A stretch of 64,000 nucleotides of DNA, from assembly GCA_022606425.2 (NCBI GenBank), contig JAHDVF020000846.1, positions 124,001 to 188,000 on the forward strand. The letters are read 5' to 3'. Below, piece after piece: positions 20,501-30,599 of the stretch. Position numbers and translations under genes: made by a program. The stretch's first letter is position 1; each line of letters begins with the position of its first letter. The notes below the pieces were generated by a model. It searched no databases. It was given only the letters and a program-made list of their open reading frames with translations, and was not told the origin of the DNA. This DNA is from Lepidostoma basale. Lineage: Eukaryota; Arthropoda; Insecta; Trichoptera; Lepidostomatidae.

Positions 20501-23500
20501 AAAACATTCAATAGATAGGTGGGATGGTGCATTGTCTAGTAATAATAACGTTTTTCCTCTATTACCTATGGATTTTTGATGTTTTTTCACTTCTGGAATG
20601 AACTGATTTTCATACCATCGACTCAACTTCTTTTTTTCCTGATTTCTTCATAACTTTACGCTCCAAGCATCCATCTTCTGATATTAAACATTGACAATTA
20701 GTAAACATCAAGATTTTTTCACTTTGTTTTTTTTATATCCGAGATCATTGACGTTCCGACACCATATTTATTAGACAAAAAACGTCCGGATTCACCGCGT
20801 TTCAAAGTATTGATTATATCTAATTTGTTTTTTTATGAAACTACAACAAGTTTTCTTTTCGATGACATATCCGGTAATATTAATAATAAATACAATTTAA
20901 ATTGTGATCAATTTTTCAAGAAACAAACATTCGATGCATATTGAATTCCAACGACTACTGACCAATATTTTACTTGTTGGAACAAATGCATAAAACGCTT
21001 TCCAACACGTACTTAAATAGTGGACGTGCAAATCAGCACATCCACTGTTTTTTGTTTATTTTGACCAATCCGGATAATCAAAAATCCGGATAATCGAGGT
21101 TCTACTGTATGACTAATTAAAATTATTTAACTGTGAATTTTATTCATAGCTACATTGGTTATTGAAATGAATACAAATTAATTATCTTTTTCTCTAATTT
21201 TTAGCTAAATATAAAGTACACGGAAAGGTGGCCTCCATCATTCCTTTCCGTCCGGCTGGCGATGCACAGTAAGTAATCAAATGATATATTTTAAGTACCA
21301 TACTTCAGAGTGATAAAGCCCGGCTTCAAATCCATACAAAAAATTGTAGATATCTTCTGGTATATATGCAACTAGCTATATGATTACAAGCTAAAAATAC
21401 ATAAGTGCGACAAAGATCCTTTTACATTTTGCAAGCCCATCAAAAACATGAAACAAAACATGTGAACGTAGGCGATTTCGAGGGCATCTCACCTACGGTA
21501 TGTGTGGATTGAAATAAAATATGGCGCGTATGAGTGGAACAAAACATACACGTAGGTCATTTCTGCGCATGTCAGCGGAGCCATTTGCAACGCAACGAAT
21601 TAAATCGCTTTAACTCACGCAAAAATTCAAAATATTATTTTATTAGTAGACTGCTCAAACGCGCAAAATCATCGTTTTATCGAAGTACCGCCACTGCGTT
21701 TAATCGCATATATGATGGGGGTTCGAGCTGAGCGAGACGCAAGATCGGAGGGGTCCATAACCCAGCTCTCTCAGTTTAGAATTTGTTCGCAATTTTGCGA
21801 TCACTCCGGCCTCCGGCCTGCAAACCTATGCTACTCACGCCCCATATGTCCGATTCTCCCCAAATTAGTACGAAATTGTAATGACAGATGTGTTCTAATA
21901 AATGAGACGGTCGGAGGAACCGAGAGACAAAGGGCCAAGGCAGGAAGTGCAAGAAATGCTCGAGTGAGAAGACACTCACTGCATGTTGCACAATTCTCCC
22001 GCACTCAGCAGCAGAGTGCAGCATCCAACCTATTGACGGCTGTACGGTACCGGCGCAGGACATAAAATCTGTGCCGTATTCCCATTCACCAGAGATCTTC
22101 ATCCTGCACACTACTTCGAGCACTAAAGTCTTTATCAAGACTTGCCCCTTCGCCGAACTTTTCTTAGACCGTCGCCCGCTCTATTGGCAACATTGACCTT
22201 GGCCGGACTCCGCACCTGTATCTCGCCACCCGGCGTATCGCTATGCCGTTTTCCCGCATCGCAGACATCTCACACAACTGGCGTCTAAATAAATATTTCT
22301 TGTCATAACTGATTATATTTGTAAACAACATCTGCCAAAACTGATCATATTTGTAAACAATTTTATAATATTTTAAATATGTATCTTTATAATATGTATC
22401 ACTGGAGAAGGACTGGTTGTCCGAAACATGTTGATATGTAATTAATTTTTTTTTAAAAGTTAGTGTTGTATATCAGTGTTGTATATACACGTGCTGCATT
22501 TAATAAGATGAGACCCTTCTTCTGTGACGATAATTTAAATCTTAAACTTCGACAAAGAATGATAAAAGCTTACATATGGTCAGCTCTGTTATACGGAAGT
22601 GAAACATGGACTCTAAAAGTGAACGTAATGAATCGGTTAGAAGCATTCGAAATGTGGATACACAGAAGAATGCTTCGTATACCTTGGACCGAAAAGGTCA
22701 GTAATGTCGAAGTACTTAGGAGAGCCGGAGCCAAGAGAGAGCTGTTGTCGAATGTCAAAGTGAAAAAGGTCTCATATTTGGGTCACGTGCTGCGTGGAGA
22801 AAAGTACCGCCTCCTCCGACTTATATTGGAGGGCAAGATAGAGGGAAGACGGGGAGTTGGCAGAAGACAGATGTCCTGGCTGCGCAACATTAGAGAGTGG
22901 ACCGGAATGAGGACGGTGGATGACCTGTTTCGGGCAGCGCAGGACAGGGAGGTTTTCGCCGGAGTGATCGCCAACGTCGGGGGGACCTGACATGGCACAG
23001 GAAGAAGAAGAAGTATATCAGAGGTGAAGGTCCTAAGATCAATTACTGGAAAAACTCTCCGTGATCGTGTCCCCAACGTAGACATAAGAAAAACTTGCGA
23101 AATAGAGGATATCGTTCAGATCGGATCGGAGTAGATCCAGAAGAAGATACTGGAGGGACCATGTAGTCCGAATGGATGGTACAGACTTGCATATACAGCC
23201 GCTTATGAAATCCCCTCCGTACACCGCCCACCTGGAAGACCGCCTAAGAAATGGAGGGACAGCTGGATCTCATCATCCGACGAGACATGATTTCTGTGTC
23301 ACAGATCGTCAGATCTATTAAAAGAAGAAGAAGAATTGTTGTATATACAAAGTATATAAAAAAGAAAAATACAAATAAAACATCTACAACACAAAGTATG
23401 GCGAACATAGAAGAAATATTTCTTGTATCAGGATAAAGCAATCCTGTCCCATTCAGATACACAGTTCTCAATGCTCTCGTAAAGATAACATAATTATCGT

Positions 23501-24558
23501 ATTCTCAAACCAGTAGATTCTTAGTTGTTCTTTTAGAGTTATTGTCCATGACTCAGATCACAAATTACTTTTGACAATACCAAATAATTAATGCAGTTTG
23601 TATTAATAATTTGTATATTTTATTTTAGTGCAGAGGCATCTGAAGTGACGGTGACAGGGGAAGCAACGCTGGGTACAAACGACGGCTATCTTTACATAAA
23701 GACCTTTTCAACTGCTTTTGATCTGGATAAAATCAAGGTAAGTACAAGACAGATTCTGTAGAAAACTATACAATTCAATGTAGAAACACAAGATTGTGTT
23801 ATAGATTTGAAGGCGGCATATGATAGTGTAAGCAGAGTGAAATTGTATGAAGCTATGATTGTGGAATACCCAGCAAACTAATTAAACTTGTAAGGGCCTC
23901 AGTCTTCCTATATTTCTTGTGCCGTTGTTAACATATTGTCCTTTAACATTCTAACATATCTTAATGACCTTCATTTTTTTCATAACACTTTAATTCGCAC
24001 TGCATTCACTTCTTATATTTGCATTTTACACTCTAATATATACAGATTTATACAACTTATACACATTTGTCTAAGAGATGTCTTGTTTAACGTTTCTTGT
24101 TTTATTATATTTTTTTACATTTTTATTACATTTGATAATGCCTTCGCAAAGACACGAAACATGTCATTCCTATAAAATATAATAAGACTTCTAGAAAACA
24201 GACATTTTTATTCCTTCAATGCATTTATTTTACTTTCATCCTTCTTTTGCCAGTTCCATGTTTCACTTTCATACATAAACAATGGCAGTGCACAAGAACA
24301 CCATTGTGCACTTCCTATCTTAGGTTTTTTTTTGATACTTTTTTATTTTTGACTAATTTTATATATTTTTAGGTCTCTTTATCCGGAATTTTGGGCAATG
24401 GAATGATCAATTCTCTGTTCAATTGGGTCCTGACTAGAACCAGCGACAAGGTGATTCAGGAGCAGAAGGAAAACATCGCGGAGAGGGCTTCCGCCTTCAT
24501 CCTGGACATGGTCAACGACATCCTCAAGGAAGTGAAGCTCTCTGATCTGATTGTTTAA
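17367..24558 (+). CDS. Gene 2: paralogue of gene 1, exons 2-6 (signal exon not found)
   Basis: Exons 17367-17592, 19605-19732, 21205-21268, 23629-23737 and 24373-24558 join in frame to 713 bp with TAA at the end. The protein parallels gene 1 throughout: DESIIDRI at the exon 2 start, GIPPLEPLSLD, FNFKIVGLVV, SKYKVHGKVASIIP, GDAH at the exon 4-5 junction, TLGTNDGYLYIK and SLSGILGNGMINSLFNWVL. The first exon should end with one carried base and encode a signal peptide, but I found none between 13700 and 17360, a stretch full of LINE, SINE and MITE insertions. It may be missed, lost, or supplied by gene 1 exon 1, whose phase fits. One mature cysteine (AACLL in exon 2). Same inferred secreted lipid-binding role. 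Confidence 0.8.
17828..18380 (+). mobile_element. Two LINE A fragments joined
   Basis: YGSEAWNWQEKNESRMNAV-like sequence at 17832 and again YGSEAWNWQKKDESRINAV at 18016, with NKVNGALKFVI between, then RWFGHMERMNEARMV. A scrambled or duplicated copy in gene 2 intron 2. Confidence 0.7.
18381..18975 (-). mobile_element. LINE A fragment, opposite strand
   Basis: The minus strand covers the VFEKEKCMTNCDISANGEKL region through to RGRPRKAWQDQIN. It meets the plus-strand copy at 18380, giving a tail-to-tail pair able to fold. Confidence 0.7.
18988..19483 (-). mobile_element. LINE B fragment in gene 2 intron 2
   Basis: The tail AATCAAATCAAATCAGTTTA is at the left; the minus strand reads FVPDRFLQQRRHRLFYLQVT and RTNLPLVTLVGRAISLLNAV. 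5'-truncated, about 120 bp before exon 3. Confidence 0.85.
19605..19732 (+). CDS. Gene 2 exon 3
   Basis: 128 bp between TTTGCAG and GTAAGT. Encodes ADIYLTSVTVAGLQEFIIE and NFKIVGLVVTFEIIIPKL. Confidence 0.88.
19790..21107 (-). mobile_element. Pogo/Tigger transposon, internally deleted and split by an LTR
   Basis: The right end CGGATAATCGAGGTTCTACTG is the pogo terminal. The minus strand carries a CENP-B-type helix-turn-helix (KNKLDIINTLKRGESGRFLS, then NKYGVGTSMISDIKK) near 20860-20640, later DDE segments (LLLLDNAPSHLSIECF near 20530-20480; FLPPNVTSIIQPM near 19950-19900). The middle is missing and 19992-20503 interrupts it. Left terminus absent. Confidence 0.8.
19992..20503 (+). mobile_element. 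Probable solo LTR inserted in the pogo element
   Basis: A GC-richer 510-bp block starts TGCATAACCC, has TATAAAAGCGG at about 20180 and AATAAACGCTG at about 20452, and splits the transposase frame between SIECF and its expected downstream residues. No internal retroelement proteins here. Target duplication not clean, so boundaries are approximate. Confidence 0.55.
21205..21268 (+). CDS. Gene 2 exon 4
   Basis: 64 bp between TTTTTAG and GTAAGT. Encodes KYKVHGKVASIIPFRPAGDA, aligned without gaps to gene 1 exon 4. Confidence 0.88.
21500..22310. other. Unexplained GC-richer block in gene 2 intron 4
   Basis: Opposing open frames of about 120 codons at 21712-22138 shadow each other and match no family I know. 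AATAAA occurs at about 22290. It could be a second LTR or an internal region of a TE; no paired end found. Confidence 0.4.
22455..23005 (+). mobile_element. LINE C, longest uninterrupted C-terminal frame
   Basis: 175 codons open: FNKMRPFFCDDNLNLKLRQR, LLYGSETWTLKVNVMNRLEA, FEMWIHRRMLRIPWTEKVSN, GRRGVGRRQMSWLRNIREWT and RAAQDREVFAGVIANVGGT. Ends GACCTGACATGGCACAGG and a GAAGAAG tail. TATATCAG flanks both sides, perhaps a short target duplication. Confidence 0.85.
23010..23335 (+). mobile_element. LINE D fragment
   Basis: Plus strand in broken frames: VKVLRSITGKTLRDRVPNVD, RKTCEIEDIV and RPPGRPPKKWRDSW, then an AGAAGAAGAAG tail. Follows LINE C head to tail. Confidence 0.7.
23629..23737 (+). 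CDS. Gene 2 exon 5
   Basis: 109 bp between TATTTTAG and GTAAGT. Encodes EVTVTGEATLGTNDGYLYIK, nearly the gene 1 sequence. Confidence 0.88.
23945..24310 (-). mobile_element. Degenerate LINE A pieces around a family P half copy
   Basis: 23945-24090 and 24225-24310 match the reverse of LINE A (TTCATAACACTTTAATTCG, CTTCTTTTGCCAGTTCCATG). Between them 24124-24212 is the family P arm (CGAAACATGTCATTCC, GACTTCTAGAAAACAGAC). Confidence 0.65.
24373..24558 (+). CDS. Gene 2 exon 6 and stop
   Basis: 186 bp from the acceptor TTTTTAG to TAA. Encodes SLSGILGNGMINSLFNWVLT and the terminal helix ending LSDLIV. The 51-bp satellite array starts 64 bp later. Confidence 0.88.
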   Translation, partial: VSLSGILGNGMINSLFNWVLTRTSDKVIQEQKENIAERASAFILDMVNDILKEVKLSDLIV

Positions 24559-24621
24559 TCGTTGGAGGTTTGAAATAGAATCGGGATCTTATCTAACATG
24601 TTCGATGTCATGGTTATAATT

Positions 24622-25842
24622 AATTGGCAGCAGTACAACTCTGGTACTTCTGTTTGAATAATTATTTTAATGAATTGGCAGCAGTACAACTCCGATACTT
24701 CCGTTTAAATAATTATTTTAGTAAATTGGCAGCAGTACAATTCAGGTTCTTCCGTTTAAATAATTATTTTAATAAATTGGCAGCAGTACAACTCAGTTAC
24801 TTCCGTTTAAATAATTATTTTAGTAAATTGGCAGCAGTACAATTCAGGTTCTTCCGTTTAAATAATTATTTTAATAAATTGGCAGCAGTACAACTCAGTT
24901 ACTTCCGTTTAAATAATTATTTTAATAAATTGGCAGCAGTACAACTCAGTTACTTCCGTTTAAATAATTATTTTAGTAAATTGGCAGCAGTACAATTCAG
25001 GTTCTTCCGTTTAAATAATTATTTTAATAAATTGGCAGCAGTACAACTCAGTTACTTCCGTTTAAATAATTATTTTAGTAAATTGGCAGCAGTACAATTC
25101 AGGTTCTTCCGTTTAAATAATTATTTTAATTAATTGGCAGCAGTACAACTCAGTTACTTCCGTTTAAATAATTATTTTAGTAAATTGGCAGCAGTACAAT
25201 TCAGGTTCTTCCGTTTAAATAATTATTTTAATAAATTGGCAGCAGTACAACTCAGTTACTTCTGTTTGAATAATTATTTTAGTAAATTGGCAGCAGTACA
25301 ATTCAGGTTCTTCCGTTTAAATAATTATTTTAGTAAATTGGCAGCAGTACAATTCAGGTTCTTCCGTTTAAATAATTATTTTAATAAATTGGCAGAAGTA
25401 CAATTCAGGTTCTTCCGTTTAAATAATTATTTTAATAAATTGGCCGCAGTACAATTCAGGTTCTTCCGTTTAAATAATTATTTTAGAAAATTGGCCGCAG
25501 TAATTCAGGTTCTTCCGTGTAAATAATTATTTTAATGAATTGGCAGCAGTACAATTCAGGTTCTTCCGTTTAAATAATTTTTTTAATAAATTAGCAGCAG
25601 TACAACTCAGGTACTTCTGTTTGAATAATTATTTTAATTAATTGGCAGCAATACAACTCGGATACTTCCGTTTAAATAATTATTTTAGTAAATTGGCAGC
25701 AGTACAATTAAGGTTCTTCCATTTAAATAATTATTTTAATAACTTGGCAGCAGTACATCTTAGGTTCTTCTTAAATAACTACATATTTTAATTAATTGGT
25801 GGCAGTACATATCAGGTTATTCTGTTTAAATTAATATTGTAG
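24622..25842 (+). repeat. 51-bp tandem satellite array, about 24 units, just downstream of gene 2
   Basis: Unit core TTGGCAGCAGTACAA then TCAGGTTCTTCCGTTTAA and ATAATTATTTTA. Two variants (CAACTCAGTTACTTC and CAATTCAGGTTCTTC) alternate over much of the array, giving a 102-bp higher-order period. The spacing is exact at 51 bp until about 25480, then units diverge. 51 is a multiple of three and one frame is free of stops in most units, so frames 24624-25133 and 25134-25526 encode 17-residue repeats (LAAVQFRFFRLNNYFNK). I regard these as noncoding consequences of the period. Eight units contain AATAAA and eight AGTAAA. No AATAAA lies between the gene 2 stop and the array. Confidence 0.95.
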
Positions 25843-25914
25843 TGGTTTAAGTATCAGCATATCTAATTAATTACACTGTAGATATCTTCTTGAATGATCT
25901 GTGACAGAGATTAT

Positions 25915-26110
25915 GTTACCTAAGATGATGAGGTCCAACTGTCCCTCTATCTCTTAAGTGGTCTTTCAGATCGGACGGTGTCCAGAAAAGATATCGTTAT
26001 GTTATGGTCCCTCCAGTATCGTTACAAACAGTTTCTTTTCTACATTACTGACATGATCTCCCAGAGTTTTTCAAGGAATTGATCTTAGAATGATGACGAT
26101 GATTTTTATA
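25915..26110 (-). mobile_element. LINE D-like remnant
   Basis: GATGAGGTCCAACTGTCC and ATGGTCCCTCCAGTATCG match the reverse of the LINE D C-terminal region; also echoed at 30128-30200. Confidence 0.5.
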
Positions 26111-26199
26111 AGGTCATTTTCGTGAGGGAAAGAAGTATAATTTCATACTTACGTACATAAGTATACACACATTTTTTTTTACCTTATTGTACACTCCCA

Positions 26200-27085
26200 A
26201 TTTTCTAGGATGGACGGTGAAAAAAAATCACGTATAATCAATTTCCCGGTTAATCGGAAAACATGAAAAAATGCCTTTGGCGCTATCTGATGTTCCCGCA
26301 AAATCTATCAATTAAAAGTTTTTATTAATGATGTCCCGTATAGTTTGATAACCAACATTATATTGATTCTAAATTCATTCTTCATCATCATTTCTCGGTG
26401 CTACATCCTGGTGTGGGACTTGGCCTTCTCCACAACGGTCCTCCACTGACTTCTGTCTCTGGCCATCTCTCTTCATTCCCCAGCTCCTTCCATTTTCTTC
26501 CAATCTTCTTCCACACAATCCGCCCATATTTTCCTTGGTCTGCCTCTTGGTTTCTTTTTGCGGGACAGCCATCTGGATATAATTTGTGCTGTTCTACCCT
26601 CTGGCATTCTTTCCACATGGCCAGCCCACCGTAGGCGTCGAGACTTCTACAGAATCTCACTACTGTTTCCTGGTTAGATTCTAAATTATTAAATCTAAAT
26701 TATTATATTGATTTTAAATTATTTCGAGTTTTTGCTCAATTGAAAGTACGATTTGTTTGCGTTTATCCATTATTATAGACACTTTTTCACAGTAAAATAA
26801 AATTAACGATAATGTTTTATGAGTATGAACTAAGCTGCGGGTGCTTTATTGCAAACTCGAAATGACTATAGAGCCACAAACATATGTTGACGGTGGCACA
26901 AATGTGAACTAAACAAAACAACCAAATCTGTCATTGTGACAGATTTGAGTTTTTGTTTGCATTTTAAGTATTATTATGAAATATTTTTGTTTTTATAAAA
27001 TATTTTTTCAATGACTCAAGTGTCCCGGATAATCCGCATCCCGATTAACCGGACCCCGGAAAATCGGAAGTGTTCTGTATCAGTT
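26200..27085. mobile_element. Probable second Tigger-like element, noncoding
   Basis: Left CCCGGTTAATCGGAAAAC and right GTCCCGGATAATCCGCATCC with GATTAACCGGACCCCGG recall pogo/Tigger ends. Termini not cleanly paired. Interrupted by a LINE at 26376. Confidence 0.5.
26376..26676 (-). mobile_element. LINE insertion with 11-bp target duplication
   Basis: GATTCTAAATT occurs at 26365-26375 and 26677-26687. The minus strand reads VVRFCRSLDAYGGLAMWKEC and KENMGGLCGRRLEENGRSW in two frames; the 3' tail is ATGATGATGAAG-like. Confidence 0.85.
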
Positions 27086-27350
27086 TTTATAATAAAGGCC
27101 TACAAAGAGAACAAAATGAAGATGTCTAGCATAAGTTTTATATGTAACCTTATAAAAACATAATTGTTGATGGTGTGATAGTGTATATGTGTGTTATGTA
27201 GTCTATCTAATATAGTACTTATTCAAAATGTTTACATCAAACTGAAACTTTAAATGTCTTCTAAATTAGAATACCAGTGAAGGTTTGACCAATTAAATAT
27301 GTACTGTAAAACATATGAATGTCAAAAATTTAATACATTTAATTCGATTT

Positions 27351-28273
27351 CGAGGTCTGTTCAAAAAGTATCCGACCATAATTTTTATTGGCAAAACAAA
27401 TAACGCTTTGAGGGCGGAGCTTAGATGACCGTTTGTAGGTATACCTAGTGCGCATGCTCAATTTTTTTCACAACCACAGCGCCACTCAGTCGCTGCCACG
27501 CCGTTGAAGAGTGAGCACGTGTTCGCTATTGTCGTAGGCATTTTAGTTTTAACAAAATGACAGAAAAAAGTTAAACAACATCAAATTTTGTTTAAAGCTT
27601 GGGGATTCTCAAGTGGAAACTATCCGTAAAATTAAAAAAAAAGTGTTTGGGGACGAAGCAATGGGCACCACACAGATAAAGGAGTGGTATAACCGCTTCA
27701 AAGATCGCGCTCATCAGTGGAGAGTGAAACATGATCCGGTAGGCCCTCAACATCCTAAAATGATGTTGTCATTCATCAAGTAAGGACCCTGGTGATGCAG
27801 GATCGTTGAATAACGATCAGAGAACTTGCTGATGAAGTGAGCATTAGTGTTGGATCCATTTATTCCATTTTAACTGAAGATGTGGCCCTCAGAAGGGTCT
27901 CAGCAAAATTTGTGCCAAAGTTGCTGACAATTGAGCGCAAGAAACTTCATGTGGAGATCACACAGGACATGATGGAGACTGTGATCAATGATCCCAATCG
28001 CTTCCTGTGATTTCTGGCTTATCCCCAGCTGAAAATCCTTTTGAAAGGGACCAGATTTCAGACCAGAGAAGACTTCACGAACATTGCGACGGACCACCTG
28101 CGCGCCATACCAAAAGAGTCTTTCCCGCGTTGCTTCCGGCAGTGGCAGAACCGTTGGGAGAAGTGTGTAGCAGCTCAAGGGGACTACTTTGAAGGGGATT
28201 AGTGTCATTTAATTGTATCTCAATAAATGTTGTTTTTATGAATTAAAGTCGGATACTTTTTGAACAGACCTCG
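27351..28273 (+). mobile_element. Mariner-type transposon, centre deleted
   Basis: Terminal repeats CGAGGTCTGTTCAAAAAGTA and its inverse at 28254-28273. Plus-strand pieces: GTTQIKEWYNRFKDRAHQW (helix-turn-helix region), SISVGSIYSILTEDVALRRV, KLLTIERKKLHVEITQDMM, then a jump to FRQWQNRWEKCVAAQGDYFE and a stop. The catalytic Asp segments are gone, so it is dead. TA at the right flank. Confidence 0.88.
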
Positions 28274-28644
28274 TATTTGAGGACAATTTTTATAATTGAA
28301 GATAGATGGGAATGTAGAATGTAGAGTACAACAAGTATATGTATGAAATTCAAATATTAACAGATATTAAAAGATATTTTGGTTTATAGCAAATTTGCTA
28401 CACCATGAAATGAGGGGTTAAGAAAAATCAATGCATCGAGACGTAGGTTGTTATACGTTGTTTATTCATGAAGACTTGTATGTTTAAATGATGGAGTAAT
28501 TTAATATAACTGTGCACTTGTTAAAAATGTAATTTAGATTGTGACGGAGAATATTAATATTGCCAGAGGAGGATGTTGTTGACAAGTAGTTTAGTTACGA
28601 GTATTTTAAGAATGCACACTGTTCCTAAAGATATGTTTATTCTT
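28274..28644. other. AT-rich sequence without recognised feature
   Basis: Nothing supportable on either strand. Confidence 0.4.
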
Positions 28645-29095
28645 ATACGTCTCTTCTTGTCCTGTCACACCTCCGTGGTGCATAGGGCCTCAAGGAATCT
28701 TCTCCACCCGACTCTATCGCATGCCTGTTGCCTAACATCATCCCAAGTAAGGTCTGCTGCTTTAACCTCGTCCTGCAGGGCTCTTCTCCAGGTGGCTCTA
28801 GGTCTGCCCCGCTTCCTCTTTCCCCCCATAGTGGACTAGTCTAATCCATAGGTTCCGTCTCAGAGTGTGACCGATCCACAGCCAATTGCGTCTAGCGACT
28901 TGTTTTCTAATTGGCTTTTCGCCTGCCATGGTCCAGAGAACGGCATTTGACACTGTTTGGGGGCAATAGATCTTGAAGAAGGCACTTATTTATAAACACC
29001 AATAATGTCCGCGTTAGATTTCAAAGTCTCACATCTGTACAGCAGTACGCTTTTAACGCTACTGCTGAATATTTGGAGCTAGAGCTTTCTCGAAA
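28645..29095 (-). mobile_element. LINE F fragment
   Basis: The minus strand reads ALQDEVKAADLTWDDVRQQA and DRVGWRRFLEALCTTEV near the 3' end (28652), preceded by GKRKRGRPRATW. Upstream part degenerate. Confidence 0.8.
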
Positions 29096-29369
29096 TGATT
29101 TCTTCTTATATATACATATCATTATATCAAAGAGTTGGATGCTTTTGTAGTTGTGATGTTAGGTTGTGCAAATGAAAGTCACAGGTTGGTACACAGTTAT
29201 TTATTTTTGGTAAACAGAAAAAATGAGCGTGCGTATGAATGCGTGTTTCCTGCCTGGAGGACGCAATTGTAAGACCGGGAGCAAAGACGGGGTCCATGTC
29301 TCCAGGCGGCGCTATGCTGTTGCCAGGGTGTATGGGATTAATCCTCCCACTTCTTTGTCTCGGTGTCCT

Positions 29370-29830
29370 GTGTGATCAAAAAATTCCAATCAGGACCATG
29401 GGCAGAGTCTACAAGACTGCAGTGAGGCCCGCCATGCTATATGGAGCAGAGTGCTGGACCAACAAAAAAGTCCACGCTGCTGAGATGAAAATGCTGAGGT
29501 GGGCCGGAGGCATCACAAGGCTGGACCACGTAAGGAACGAATACGTGAGGGGTAGCTTTAAGGTTGCCCCAATAACGGAAAAATTAAGAGAATCTCGATT
29601 CCGGTGGTACGGTCATGTGATGCGAAGAGACAGCAACACATTGTCCAAAATGCCCTCAGCATTCCCACAAAACCACGAAGAAGAGGTCGCCCAATGGCAA
29701 CATGGTGGGCGAACATAGAAAAGGAGCTCCAACGTGAGAACCTGACAGTGGAGATGAGTCAAAATAGAAACGTTTGGCGTTTTCGTACGAGGAGGGCCAA
29801 CCCCAGATGATGGGAAATGGAAAAGGAAAG
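29370..29830 (+). mobile_element. LINE group G (RTE-type) fragment
   Basis: YKTAVRPAMLYGAECWTNKK, HAAEMKMLRWAGGITRLDHV, ESRFRWYGHVMRRDSNTL, then in another frame RRGRPMATWWANIEKELQRE. One frameshift. Confidence 0.8.
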
Positions 29831-29883
29831 AAGAAGATTCACACACAGGACACCAGATAGAGATCTGGCGATCCGTGACTGAC

Positions 29884-30118
29884 GACCTTTGTGGCCGAAT
29901 GGTGCTACAACTTCCACACCGAAGGTCCCAGGCTCGATTCCAGACGATATCGGTGTGATTATCACACTGTCTTTGGTCTGGTAATTTACATGACAATAAA
30001 ATTGCGATAGGTTAGCTACCTATTACATGTCATGAGAATCAATATGATAGCTATACCCTTTACAATGATTTGGCTCACGCTGTTATGATGTAAGGAGTGA
30101 TTCTAAATATTAATAATA
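29884..30118 (+). mobile_element. tRNA-derived SINE, copy 4
   Basis: GACCTTTGTGGCCGAATGGT head, degenerate B box GGCTCGATTCCAG, body ATCACACTGTCTTTGGTCTGG, 3' part CATGTCATGAGAATCAATAT and a TAATAAT-like tail. Nearly full length. Confidence 0.82.
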
Positions 30119-30127
30119 GTACAATGT

Positions 30128-30455
30128 CTACTAAGAAGATGAGGTCCAACTGTCCTTTCATCTCTTAGGTGAACGGTGTCCAGAGGGGATTTCGTTAACT
30201 GCTGTAAATACGAGTCTATTCAATCAGCTCTACCCTGTACATTTAGGAACAGTGTGCATATAAACCTAGTCGTAGTCTTTACTATACACAAAATATTATA
30301 AGTGTTTTTACTGTCTACTGTTGTATGATGAATTTTTATAAACAATTCATCCCTTGAATTTAAGTGTAATGAAAGATATAGATCTCAATTAGCCTATTTC
30401 AACTTATTTTTTGTGGGCTGTTCTCCGCGGAGCACTCTTTGAGAACTACTGTCCT
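30128..30455. other. Small LINE D scrap and possible hAT end
   Basis: 30128-30200 matches 25915-25990. CTCCGCGGAGCACTCTTTGAG followed by AACTACTG near 30425-30450 resembles a hAT right end (CAGTAGTTCTCAAAGAG inverted). Remaining DNA unremarkable. Confidence 0.4.
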
Positions 30456-30599
30456 AGAGTTTCAGCGTAAATATGAATAGATAACCTCTGAACTTTTTTA
30501 TGCCACTATTATAATTGTCTTTCACTTGTCGAACCCCTTTTCTACTAATGTTATTTGCTTCCCTGTTTATATCTCGTAATTTTGTTGACTCATCAATAT

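Noticed and set aside
21712..22138. 117- and 120-codon frames on opposite strands
   Set aside because: They overlap each other, have no recognisable motif and no splice or start support; reported only as an unexplained block.
24624..25526. Two long open frames as a repeat-protein gene
   Set aside because: They are explained by a 51-bp period free of stops in one frame; no splice sites, start context or upstream coding sequence. Kept as satellite and listed only as a possibility.
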